Notes under the pieces: model-generated
Seen by the model: only the letters and a program-made list of their open reading frames with translations
Database searches by the model: none
Told to the model about the DNA's origin: nothing
Assembly (NCBI RefSeq): GCF_028389875.1
Contig: NC_084702.1
Location: forward strand, 54,780,053-54,844,052
From: Rhea pennata
Taxonomy: Eukaryota > Chordata > Aves > Rheiformes > Rheidae
Reading direction: 5' to 3'
DNA length: 64,000 bases
Made by a program: the position numbers and the translations under genes
Part shown: positions 24,001-34,450 of the stretch, piece by piece
Layout: each line of letters opens with the position of its first letter
How positions within the stretch are numbered: the stretch's first letter is position 1

Positions 24001-27000
24001 TTCCACATTTGTGCTCTTTCACGCCCTGTAAGGGAAGAAAGAATAAAAAAAAACTCAATAAAGAGAATGATTTCCTAATCCATTTCATCTTGAGTGTAGC
24101 CGTATATATTCTGCACTGCAAAAGCAGGTAATAACTTATTTTGGTTATAGCATCATTTGCTCAACCAATAGATATTTTTGTATTTTTTTCTTGGCAATTT
24201 CTCCTAAGAATCTGAGAAGCAGAAAAGGCAAACAAAATGTAAGCTTAATGAAAGAATGAGTTTTATTTCCATCAGTATCTTTACAAAGCAACACAACACA
24301 GTCAGTAACATTCTCTGTTGATGACCTGGCATCCTCTCTCTTCTACTGTATTGCTTATGTAAAGTATTGGTCAAAGGTGTACACTTCTTGACCAAGAATG
24401 AAAGTTAACTGGTTAAGAGACTAAGGCAGGACTTGCTAAGGTAATTGAACCTCACAGGCTTCAGTGGTATTCTAACAAAGTCCTGTCCCTGTTCTGAAGA
24501 AAACTATAGAAAAAAATCTGGACTAACCAAAAATTATATCACATAGTTAAGCAATGACACCAAGTAAGGACATACATGATATTTTCAGTGAAAAAAAAAA
24601 TCCTATTTATTCTTAGTGGGATTTGAGCTAACCCTAGAGGAGTGACTCCGCTTTATCTGGTGTTTGCAGAGCATGTCTAGTATTCCGTATGCCATCCTGT
24701 CAATTTACTAACACGTATTTCAACGTACTCATCACACCCACATGGTCTAACAGCCAGCTACTCAAAAAGTCATTTAAATGCTGTGAAAATCAATGAGTTT
24801 GCCACCAAAACACTTTAGGCATTTGAGTGTAAGTTGCTGCAGGTAATGAAGATGTTCTAGTTAACTGCCAATAACAATAACGCCTCCTGTGGGCCCCATT
24901 TACAAAGACGACTGGTAAGGATCTCTCCTTCTGGGCCAGTCCGTTGTTTTCATGGGGTTCATTGCACCATACAACTGTGAACACCACCAGCAGCTTCTAA
25001 GTGCCTACCTGTCCGATCTGAGGCTGCGTTTGGGCAGCTGAGTACTGTTAATTATGTTCACAGCTGAATCCACCTGCAGGTGTGGACAAAGAAGCAGAAG
25101 CTCTTTAAGGGCTTGAAAGCATTGCATTTCCTCTGACAAAAAAAATTAGCAGGTTTTAAGCTGGCAGAATTTTGTATGGTAAATCCAAACACCAGGGAAT
25201 CTCCAGAAAGAGCAGAAATGATAGTAGTGTAAAGGGAAGAAAAAGTGAATATGGAAGTAGAGGCTGTGTTTTTCTTAAAAAAAATTTTAAAAATATAAAA
25301 AAAGGAAAATGCTGTAGCTTTCTTTATTCTTAACACTTTTAATATAAAGGCAAAAATTCAAGCATTAAAGGAAAAATAGGCAAAATTGAAAGAATTTTTA
25401 CTAAAGCTTGGATTGATTTTGTTTATTTGATTTGTGTTTGTAATATTTTTTGAAAATGGATAAACTTATTTCAGATGATCTTGAATGCAACTCTAGTAAT
25501 TTCCTGTTTTGCAGTGATCTTTTGCATGCGCTTCACAGTCTGCCCCTAGTCTGACACTTACAGATAGCAATGATGAGATTGCCACTTGATATGAAAGTTA
25601 TGGTCCTGTTTGTCCAGTTCCAATAACAGATATTCTGGATAACTTTTGCAGAAAAGGGAAATTTTGTTGTTTTTTTTTCCCCTAAATATCACATTATAAT
25701 GATTCTTCAGAAGCTGATGACTAATAATATATTATCTTTTACTGCATATATACAGCCTTCTGCGTATCAACCTGCTTTCCAGTTAAGGGAAGCAAAGGAA
25801 TAGATTTGCTCTTCAGTAGAAAATTCTTGTTGCTACTTCAGAGGGTTTAGACAGTTCTACAAAATTATGTTATTTTACAGAAGGTTATTCTGAAGACAAA
25901 ACCCAGAAACAAAGAGACGTGATTACAGTTTTGGAAGGAATGCAGGTGGTGTAGTGGAACTCCTGTTTCTAATAAAATATTTGTGTGTGTACTTTCTTAA
26001 AACTGACGGAGACCTCTACTTTCGACTATTGCCAGTACCACTGGGGCTTTTGCTTTGTGTAAGATTCTCCCGCTGGCAAAGGGCCAGCACGATGCTCTGT
26101 AGGCTGATGACCTTCTTTTTGAGGACCTGTGCTTATTCTTAATGGCCTGTGATCCTTGGTCTGCCTTTGCTGCAAGGACCAGCGCGATGCGTCACGGCTT
26201 ACCTTGTGCGTCAGGGAGTGTTGTTTGAGGTGGTGGGGCTGCACAAACTCCATGCCGCATTCAGTGCAGATGTAGGGACGAATGTCTTTGTGCTTCATCA
26301 TGTGGTTTTGCAGCTGGCTGGGGTACTGGAAGGTCTTATCGCATTCGGTGCAGTTGTACTGTATAGGGCCACGGTGGGTTGTTAAATGTCTTTTCAGCTG
26401 GGCCAGGGTTGGGAAATCCAGCCCGCACTCCACACAGATGTTCTCTCGGCCACTCTCATGCTTAGACTCATGAGCCTTCAGCTCACTGGGATAGGCAAAA
26501 CCTCTGCCACAGATCCTGCAGTTGTAAGGCTTTATGTCACTGTGTTGCATCATGTGTCTCTTAAGGTGACTGGTTTGAGTGAAAGCCTTATGGCACACTT
26601 GGCACTTGTGTGGCCTAGTGCCCTGGTGTGTCAGCATATGTGTGTGCAAATGGCTCAGCTGCTTGAAAAGCTTGCCACAGCGAGTGCAAGCGTGTGGCTT
26701 AATGCCACTGTGCCCCAGGATATGGGTGACCAGATTGTACTTGGACGTGTAGGACTTCTCGCACATTGGACATTGCCAGCGTTTCTGTTCACCCCCGACG
26801 TCAACATAATAGCTGTCATCTATCTGAAGGTTGACATCTACTCTTTCCACTTTCTGTTTATTTTCACCATTTTCTCTTACTTCTGCCCTCCTGAGGGGTG
26901 GCTCTGGAGGTCTTTTCATTTGAAAGGGGTTCCTGAAATGAAAGTTTGGGGGCACAATGAAAGGAAACATTAAGCCAGGATGGACTTTAGGATAATAAGA

Positions 27001-27501
27001 GTAAGGAGCCTGCATGAATGGCGGGCTACTGGGCCACACCATGTTAGGCTTTACAGGTTCTTGCTTGATGGGTTTGGCTCCAAAGTGCTCCAGTGTTCTG
27101 TAGAACTGAAAACCAAAGTTGCAGAGGTCAATCATCTGGGAATTGTATTTGGGTTGTGCTGGCTGTTGAAACACCAAGGGGAGACTGGAAGAGCCTATAT
27201 CATGATGGTCTTCAGGTCTGCGGGGTGGTGATGAGGAACCTTCAAGAGTGATAGAAGGAGGCATTTTTGTTGGCATGCTCTTGCGTTTCCGAGACCCTCC
27301 TTCCAAGGACCCCTGGAAAGTTTCCATGTCTCCAAGAGGAGGAGGACCATAGCGGAAATGTGACAGGTGTGGTCTGAATTCCTCACGAAATGGAGTTGTT
27401 CTGTGGGGTTTTGTAACAGGGCTCAGTGGTGGCAGGCAGCGGGAAAAGGGAGATGCTCGTGTACTGTCCGCATTAAAACTTGTTTCTTTAGTCTTCATCA
27501 T
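14518..27501 (-). CDS. ZNF366: ZNF366 (DC-SCRIPT) ortholog, C2H2 zinc-finger transcriptional co-regulator, complete coding region in four exons
   Basis: Coding join on the minus strand: 27501-26203, 24025-23834, 17876-17702, 15053-14518, giving 2202 nt, 733 residues plus stop. All three introns are GT-AG, with phases 0, 0 and 1. I recognise the protein from its finger order and its near identity to mammalian ZNF366, which is about 744 residues. Residues 1-240 are proline-rich with a basic patch (RKRKSMPTK, 71-79) and an IKQE sumoylation-type site (145-148). Eleven C2H2 fingers run from about residue 242 to 545, mostly with linkers like SGIKPH or SDVKPF and not TGEKP. The tail has PFDLS (578-582), an acidic run (606-610), PQDLS (633-637) and LKELL (716-720). 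In mammals the protein is nuclear, is expressed in dendritic cells, and represses steroid receptors through CtBP and HDAC partners. That function is inferred here from orthology. No frameshift or missing zinc ligand was seen. Confidence 0.96.
15520..15537. repeat. Perfect 18-bp palindrome
   Basis: AAACATGTTAACATGTTT reads the same on both strands. It contains two overlapping RRRCWWGYYY-like half-sites, each with one mismatch, and lies within the last ZNF366 intron. Confidence 0.9.
15991..16009. repeat. C-rich homopolymer (C4 T C14)
   Basis: Near-pure C run on the plus strand, G on the ZNF366 transcript strand, in the last intron. Confidence 0.95.
17702..17876 (-). CDS. ZNF366: ZNF366 third coding exon: rest of finger 10 and finger 11
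   Basis: This is a 175-nt exon (residues 498-555 plus one base), entering in phase 0 and leaving in phase 1. The acceptor is TTTTGACAG|CTG and the donor TCTCAAG|GTAATA. It reads LCGKEFNRMHNLMGHMHLH, then finger 11 (FKCLYCPSKF...TRHMKVKH), then GVMERGFHSQ, matching the linker that follows the last finger in mammalian ZNF366. No single reading frame longer than 60 codons reveals this exon; I found it by translating the gap between exons that had to supply the missing half of finger 10. Confidence 0.95.
17877..23833 (-). other. ZNF366: ZNF366 intron inside finger 10
   Basis: The 5957-nt intron starts GTAAGT and ends GACAG. It contains a run of 20 C on the plus strand (G on the transcript) about 250 nt before exon 17702-17876, and a mixed purine-rich stretch near 23,130-23,220. 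Open frames here are short and of the size expected by chance. No transposon was recognised. Confidence 0.88.
18126..18145. repeat. C20 homopolymer
   Basis: Twenty consecutive C on the plus strand, giving G20 in ZNF366 pre-mRNA about 250 nt upstream of the exon that completes finger 10. Confidence 0.95.
23834..24025 (-). CDS. ZNF366: ZNF366 second coding exon: zinc fingers 8-9 and the start of finger 10
   Basis: This is a 192-nt exon of 64 codons (residues 434-497), phase 0 at both ends. The sense-strand acceptor is a long pyrimidine tract ending TTACAG|GGC, and the donor is AAG|GTAAGT. It starts GVKEHKCGICGREF (finger 8), continues through YQCHLCFKSF (finger 9), and ends with FKCK, the first cysteine of finger 10. 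Finger 10 is therefore split by the next intron. The peptide is almost identical to mammalian ZNF366 as I recall it. Confidence 0.96.
24026..26202 (-). other. ZNF366: ZNF366 intron between fingers 7 and 8
   Basis: The 2177-nt intron is bounded by GTAAGC and a strong pyrimidine tract ending TTACAG on the sense strand. The first 177 nt are an open extension of the upstream exon. Several AATAAA-type hexamers on the sense strand (for example near 25,320 and 24,605) could serve an intronic polyadenylation event. No gene, structured RNA or repeat was seen inside. Confidence 0.9.
26203..27501 (-). CDS. ZNF366: ZNF366 first coding exon: N-terminal domain and zinc fingers 1-7
   Basis: This exon contributes 433 codons. 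It opens with two consecutive ATGs at 27501 and 27498; an in-frame TAA lies upstream at 27558-27556 with no ATG between. It encodes the proline-rich N-terminal region and fingers 1-7, each with an intact C-x2-C...H-x3-H set. Finger 1 begins WQCPMCEKSY at residue 242 and finger 7 ends at THK. The donor AAG|GTAAGC lies at 26203/26202, phase 0. If the donor is ignored the frame stays open for 58 further codons to a stop at 26026-26028. The 5' acceptor is uncertain. On the sense strand, AG dinucleotides just after a T-rich stretch would start the exon near 27530 or 27518, so part of the 5' UTR is probably included. Confidence 0.96.
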
Positions 27502-27606
27502 ATTTAATTTCTTCTGTGCTGTCCAAGTTCCTTTAAACAGACAAACAAATCTCTTTTATTTCTTCCTATTCTCTTGGGATTAAAACTTCTACTCTACAGC
27601 TTTCAA

Positions 27607-27609
<3 letters not shown>

Positions 27610-27637
<28 letters not shown>
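27610..27637. repeat. T28 homopolymer
   Basis: Twenty-eight T on the plus strand, so A28 on the ZNF366 sense strand, a little over 100 nt before the start codon and probably just upstream of the exon's acceptor. Confidence 0.95.
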
Positions 27638-29138
27638 AGTTCAGTGGAACTAAGGAGGTATTAGGCCCGTGCACGATGTAGGCCTTTTAAAGCAGAAATA
27701 AATTATAAATTGGCTGGCAGAGAACAAAGAAGCTTTGGTCTTCCTATGGTAGAACTGGTGTTTTATTTCAAATTTGACTCCTACAGCAGTTTTGCAATAT
27801 AAACATGCTGTACCTGAACACACTACTTAGCAGCTGAATCTGTATGGCAACACTTGTGCTTAATTTAATTCAGCCGGGCTATTTGTGGGCAAAATCCTGT
27901 CCTTGACTGTGCCTGCACAGGCTCTAGAAATTGGCGTTGCATCTGAAGGATATGGCAATACAAACAATAACGTGCACATTTATTATGGTTGTGACATAAA
28001 AAGTCAAAGCCAAAAAAATTTAAACTTCTTTGTATCATTAACATGTGCTGCTGTGAGAGAAAACAATGGCCAAGTGATCTAAGGACACTGTGTACCATCA
28101 GGTTTTGCGCCGTGTTTCCTGGCTTCTCTCACTCTGTATTGTAATAAGAAGGTGGAGATTAGTTTATTTTCTTTGTTTTAAGCCCAGAGATATTTACCTG
28201 GTAGATTTGGGGAAGGAAAGGCCTTTAACCACTCTCTGAACTCCATTCAGTTTTTTAGACATAATCTAAAAAGGGGGAAAAACTCACTGCAAAACTAAAT
28301 ATAGAATCATTTCAACAACCTCTCAGCTCTCCAGTGTAATTAACACCTGAGAAGTCCTGGATCCTTTCTAGTGATATCCTGTGACAAGGCTGAGTAATAA
28401 AGACCTCTGGCAAAATTTTGTGTTCTGCTGATCGTACAGGGAACTTCTGCTGAATTTGGGGTTCACCAATCCTGAAGTATTGATTATAAATTTTGTTTCA
28501 TCTTAAATAAGGCTTCTGCCTTTTGCCTTGGCTCTCCAGTGTGTGCACATCTCTGTGTACATGCATCTGTGCAACTGGGAGGAGGCTGGGTTGGAAAACT
28601 AGGCATATTTTCCCTCTGTCACCTGTGACATATTGGTGCTATTTATAACATCATTCTTGGAAAAATTGGGTGGAGAGCTTGAAGATGGTTAGAATACTAA
28701 AGACACTCCTGTTTCTTTTTTCAGGAAGCACCATGCTGGATAGACCTGCTTCTAAAGATAGATAAAAGAAGATCTCTGCACCCTAGTTAGGCTGTGGGCA
28801 AGAGAAGGCACCTTAAAAACCTACTTGCAAACAGATTACTCCTATTCAGTAAGATAGATTCTGGAATTGCCTTTGAGATGCTGTGTAAAGCCGAGGGTTC
28901 AGTGACAAAACTTTAAGATGGAAGCTTTTAGGCAAAGGAATAGTAATAGGAATCAATCAATGCACAAAAACAGAATAATAATTGGAGGGAAAATTGTAGG
29001 ATCTCCAAAATTATGATTCCAAAGCATTTGTGATAGTGCAAAAGCCTAAAAAAACCTCACTTAAAACTGAGATAATTGTCTAATAATTATATCAGGACGT
29101 GACTTTCATTCCCTAGCTCAATGATTGGCAGTAGTAGT

Positions 29139-29233
29139 TATATATGTGTGTGTGAGTGTGTATATGTACATATACACACATATGTATATATTTATATACT
29201 CATATATACACACATACATAGGAATATGTATAT

Positions 29234-29277
<44 letters not shown>

Positions 29278-29280
29278 GCA
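29139..29280. repeat. Compound TA/TG/CA microsatellite
   Basis: Alternating TATA, GTGTGT, ACAC and a clean AC run at about 29238-29266, ending in TATATA. The tyrosine/isoleucine/histidine-rich open frames across it are repeat artefacts. Confidence 0.95.
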
Positions 29281-32200
29281 TACTCATTTTTATGTATGTT
29301 CCATTAGGAAGAATCATTTCAGAGTATGCATTCTGCTATATTTCCCTGTCACTCTAACTTTCAGGCAAAGTAAGGAGCAGTTAGGTCTTGAAAACTGAGG
29401 AAGAAGGCTTGGCTTATTAAAATGAGTAGAGGGGAAGGGAATCCTTTGACTAGCAAAAAAGACTTCCGTTCTTTCCAAAAGGGAAAAAGCTTTTTTCAAA
29501 GTTAATTTTAAGCAATGTTAAACTTGGACAATCTGGATGTAAAATGTACCTGTATGTCCAAATCCTCCCTTAACAGTATGGTCCTGTCCCTCAAATATCT
29601 TTCATCTTATGTATTTGATTCTTTCTCAGCAAAATGAGTGTGAAATGCTTCAGAAAGCCCACAGCAATTGAGAGCCAGGCTATGTTTTTTACTGGCTTTG
29701 TTAGATTATTGAAATGCTGCCAAAATACACAGAAGTGACAGTGAGTTGTGGCTAATTGCTCTGTTGTCCCTTAGCTGCCAGTTCCTCCCTTCTTCCACAA
29801 CCCGCTTTATGCAAGATTTCAATCTCTGTGGAGCCTGGAGTCATGGCAGAGGCTGTAGAACTGCTTGAAATTGCCAGAAAGAAATAATTTCCTTGCAGCA
29901 CTAACCTTTGGTTGTTTTTATTCCACTGTCCTCGGCTACTCACATCGTGGTACTGAGCCTGCAAGGGAAAGAAAATGTTAAATAGTCAGTGACCAGCACA
30001 ATCTCAGAGCTGCTGTATAATCAGACTAAAGAGAACCTAAACCGAGGGAAAGTTTAGATTTACCATCTAAATATGGATCACCTTGCTGCCTTTTATCTTT
30101 TCTTCAGTCTGTCAAACCCAATAGTATAGAAGTTAATTGAGGAAGTTTAAATCTAGCCTCTCTTCTAATCTGCTTTCATGTTGGTAGCAAACCTGTGATA
30201 ATTTCAGTGGAGGCATGATCTTCGCCTTGATCGTAACTTTATTCCATAAAAAGAATGAGTCCTGAGAAAACTGTAGGAGAGACTCTGGGTTTGACCAACA
30301 TGCATGAAATAGTTCCCTGATATATAAGTAGTCCCTTCTGCTTTAAATAACTTCAGTAGAGAACTTTAACACTTTTAATAGCACAGATCCCTATTAGTTT
30401 TGTTCCATCTGACTCTGGAGTAGCTGGTCTCTTACTACTCAGTCATAAGTGAGGAGGGGAGAAAGTGAAGAATTTTTATATTAAATCTCTCCCAGGGACA
30501 TTTTGCCTTTTTTGTATAAGACCTTTAAATTTTTCCTTTTCCAGTACCTAGTTATTTAAGATGGAAATGGAGAGCAGTGGTGTGTGATTCTGAACACTGA
30601 GTCTACTTGAAATCTGGATAGACATTAAAAATTTTGGCTTTTATCAGATTTATTTCAGCTTTTCAGTTTTGAAAACTTGGTCTAGAAAGCTCACTGAGAC
30701 AGAACTTTCCACACTATTTTGGCACTTAAACAGAAAAAAAATCCTAAACCCAGCACTCCAAAGGTTATAAAAAGGTTAATTTCTTCAGAGCAGACAGGCA
30801 TCCCCCAGTTTCTTTCCCTTTATGTAAATAAGTATGTTTGGAATATGCACTGAGTTATGTCAAAAATATAGAACACAAACTCTCTCCCTCTCCTTTCAGG
30901 AAAGAAAAGAAAGACTACAGTTAGTTCAGATAGTTTCTGAAGTATTTCCAGAATAGAATCTTTATGCAGCAGCTAATAATTTTATAGAATTAACTTCCAT
31001 GAAAGAGGAAGAGCGTTTAACACAGAATATGATTCACCATCAACTTTCTCATTTCCAGTCATCACATTTCATGTTCGTAAGTATAAATAAAACATGCTCT
31101 TCACTCCATGAGCATTCACATTGTTCACGTTTCCTGTTAGCATTCCCTACTAAAGTCAATGGCAAAATTTCTTTAGACTTCAGCAGCACCAAGATTCTGC
31201 TTCATGTATGGAAGTGGACTGAATAATAATAATAAGTGCAGCAATATGAACATGAGGTTACTCTTTAGCTCCAGCTGAAACACCAGTCCTGCTGATTCTG
31301 CTCTTGGGCAACACAAAGGTGAAAACAGAAATGAGACTAAAGTGTGAAAGCAATATGCACCCTCCGACAAGGGGAAACAGGCTAATTCAGTACGAGATTT
31401 GCGCTTGTGTTTGCTATTTCAGAAGAACATGAAATAAAAGTATCGGCTGAGCAGTTCAGGTGGAAGAGAAATTCCACATTTAAATGACCATGTATGACCT
31501 CAGAAACATAGCTATTTGCTCTGTAAGACTCTGCTCTCCTCTTGGGGCCTGAAATATTGGCATCTGTACGGAAAGAATTTATGTTTCTTCATTGCAGCAA
31601 TTGCTTATTTCTGTGTAGGATATGCTGAGGACCAGTGACAAATGGCATACTATTACACTTCTTGAGCCAAAGCTGAGAGGTTGGAAAGCTTCACTGTCTT
31701 ACTGAACAACCAGCTGCTTTTTCAATAGCTGACTTCTATGAACTGTTTAGAGGTAGTTATGGTTGTCTTTAATAGGTTTTATGGGATCTCCTTCATTCAA
31801 TTCATCCTTCAGTTCAGTTTTTGTTTTCAATTATGTTCAGTCATACAGCTGTTGAGTTAAACACTGAAGTCTATACTTAGTTTTTATTCATTCATTGTTT
31901 ATGGGAAACTTGCACCAGTCTGAAGATCTGACTGAAGGGGCTTTATTATGCTGAATTTGTCTCATTTTAGTAGTGAAGCACTGCTCCCTACAGAATCCAG
32001 ACTGTTTTGAAGTATTTGTCAGACTTTGAAAATCCCAGGAATAGCTATACAAATATGAATGTATCTATTGCTGGTAACAAAACAATTTTCAGTTAATTCG
32101 TATCTGATACTTTCCTTCAATGGCAACATGAGCCCTCTGTAAGTTCCTTTTTTTTCCCCCTTCCTCCTCTTTTCAAGTCTTCTTTCATGCTACCTCCTAC

Positions 32201-32455
32201 ATTAGAGTGAAGTCCCACAATGTTACCGTTCCTCATTTCCTTTTCTTTGGGGAGTTCCATAATTTCAGACTGTTGGAAAATAATAAAGGGGGCTTCTTTT
32301 TTATACCTCTAGTTTTCAAGTGTATCTTGTCTGACTTGCTGGCTTTATAGCCTGTCTTGAATAAGAAGTTAATGATAATGATCACATAATGATAACAGAT
32401 AATGATGACATCTCTAAAATCCATGCATCTGCCTGTTATTTTTACTGTCAGACTT

Positions 32456-32491
32456 CTGTTTTGTTTGTTTTGTTTTGTTTTTGTTTGTTTT
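32456..32491. repeat. TTTTG/TTTG-rich repeat
   Basis: Irregular repeats of TTTTG and TTTG on the plus strand. Confidence 0.85.
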
Positions 32492-33186
32492 GCTTTCTAA
32501 ATATTGATTACAACTGAAATTGCTGTTCAATACCTGATTTTTTTTTCAAATTGAAACATTTGATTTTCTTTAGACTTGAGTGCCTTGAGCTATTAGACGA
32601 GGGCAGGAGGCACAAAGATCCCATTCAAATCCAAACCAGAATGTCTCTAAAATCAGTGTCAACCCGACTGCCTTATTCTTTAGAGAAGCCTATGCAAAAA
32701 AAAATGTTTTCCATCCATGTTCTCCAGGCATCAGTAGCCACATTTTCAAGCATATGAATTTGAAAAGAGCAGTCCATTAACATATACTTATGATTTCCAA
32801 ATCAACCTTTAAGTCCTTATTCTGTATTGTTTGAAGTTGACCTGAGATCTGATTTACATTTTAAATGAAGAAAACACTTTCTCTCCCACAATGTGGAGCT
32901 GGTAGCAGGCAGAAATGCAACTACCTTGCAAAAATAAGCATGGATTTAGGGAAAGCATCCAAAATCAATGGCTGTAGATACTGATTAGGGAGACACAAAT
33001 GTTAGAGAAGCCTTATAAAAAAAATAGGTCAGAGCTGGAACTTTGTGGAGATTAGTCAAATCTTTTTCAGTATCACTTCTACAAGCAATCTTTTCTGTCT
33101 CACATGCATGTAGACCTGTGTCAAATGAAGTCTATGTCTTAAGCATCAGCCTAGTTGCCTTCTCAGGTAAAGCCTCTTGTCTCCTA

Positions 33187-33216
33187 TCTTTATGAGACAG
33201 ATGTGTCTCATAAAGA
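33187..33216. repeat. Perfect 13-bp inverted repeat with a 4-nt loop
   Basis: Arm TCTTTATGAGACA (33187-33199), loop GATG, arm TGTCTCATAAAGA (33204-33216). Every base pairs. It could be a relic of a small terminal-repeat element or a hairpin in a transcript. No flanking duplication was recognised. Confidence 0.9.
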
Positions 33217-34158
33217 AATAATGGAGAACATTATCAAGCTAAACATATTGCCATATATTTCTCTCTTCCCCTTTTTGGATTACCATCATAAACAGAATTG
33301 GAATTGGCAACAAGTAAACAATTATTTGTGGAAATGATCTGGAACGACTGAAATTGAGAACTAGACAAGATCAATTTTTTTCTCCCTGCGTTAGTATGGC
33401 AGTACTGAGGAGCTGGGTGTCTTTTCACTTCTCCCTGGGAAATTACCTTTATATGTTGATATCAGGCTTCAGGATAAAACTTCTTCTTTCCAACAAAAAA
33501 TGTTTTTTCTCAGCAAATATGTAGTGAAGTTGATAACACTGGTAACATTACTAAGGACATAATTCAGAGCTCATTAAAAAATATGTAAAGTCACCCATTA
33601 GAGTCTGAAACAAACCCTACATGATTTTCCATGTAATTTGTTATGGGCTTGGTTGTCCAATGAGATATAACCCCATCTGAGCCACAATTTGATACTTTGG
33701 ACAGATTTATTGTACACATATGGAAAAATAATCTGATATCCTGGGACAGTAAGTTAACAGATGGTAAACTTTGTAGACAAACTTAATCAAAAACATAGAA
33801 TTAGACTCCTAGTAAGCTTAATTGATTAAAAAATCTGATAGATTTAAACAGCTTAACATGACGCAATAAAACAGTTGCAACAATGAACTTTCAAATATAT
33901 CTCATATTGTTAAATAACCCTTTCACTGTGTCTGTTTTGAACACATGCTTTCCTTGCTTCACGCTCAAATATTAAGCATTTTGGATATTCCTTGTGCTCT
34001 GCGGACTTCTTTTAGCAGTGTAGCTGCAATTTTATGATCTGAGAGATGATACCAATATGAAGAAATGGGTAAGAAATCTTTCCAAGAGAAATACCCTCCC
34101 ACTGCATTGTATGAGCCCCATCTTTGCTATTCTCAAGTTTTAACATTTTACCTTGTAT

Positions 34159-34159
<1 letters not shown>

Positions 34160-34187
<28 letters not shown>
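34160..34187. repeat. T28 homopolymer
   Basis: Pure T run about 130 bp upstream of the SINE. It is not the SINE tail, which lies on the other side of the element. Confidence 0.95.
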
Positions 34188-34190
<3 letters not shown>

Positions 34191-34320
34191 TGGGAGATAA
34201 AAATGTTTGGGAAACCCACCTACTTGCCTGTATTGTCTGTAGAGTTAGCTTGATTTGGGGGTCACCCTGGATCTATGTGAAACTTCTATTTTTACACATT
34301 TTTCAGGGAGCAAGTATATA

Positions 34321-34450
34321 GGGGGCAGGTTTAGCTCAGTTGGTTAGAGTGTGGTGCTGCTAATGGGTTCAGTCCGTGTATGGGCTATGCTAAGGGTAGG
34401 ACTAGATGACCTTCAGAGGTCCCTTCCAACCTTACCATTCTATGATTTTG
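34321..34450 (+). mobile_element. tRNA-derived SINE with CR1-type 3' tail
   Basis: The head (34321-34390) resembles a tRNA-Ile gene. It has a good A box, TAGCTCAGTTGG at 34332-34343, followed by TTAGAGTGTGGTGCT, and a decayed B box, GGTTCAGTCC at 34366-34375. The tail (34395-34450) is the avian CR1 3' end: GGACTAGATGACCTTCAGAG, then GTCCCTTCCAACC, then ATTCTATGATT. tRNA-Ile heads joined to CR1 tails are known from songbird TguSINE1-type elements. Here the tail wording is closer to general CR1 than to the TguSINE1 tail I remember. Part of the anticodon/variable region appears deleted, so this is a fixed, degraded copy and not a functional tRNA. No clear target-site duplication was found. Confidence 0.85.

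Noticed and set aside
26386..26973. 195-codon plus-strand open frame
   Set aside because: It is antisense to the zinc-finger exon of ZNF366. The openness comes from the regular codon pattern of the finger repeats, and the peptide shows no family features.
29121..29357. 78-codon Tyr/Ile/His-rich frame
   Set aside because: It is a direct translation of the TA/CA microsatellite.
34321..34390. tRNA-Ile gene
   Set aside because: The anticodon arm and variable region are not intact, the B box is decayed, and the sequence runs directly into a CR1 tail, so it is a SINE head.
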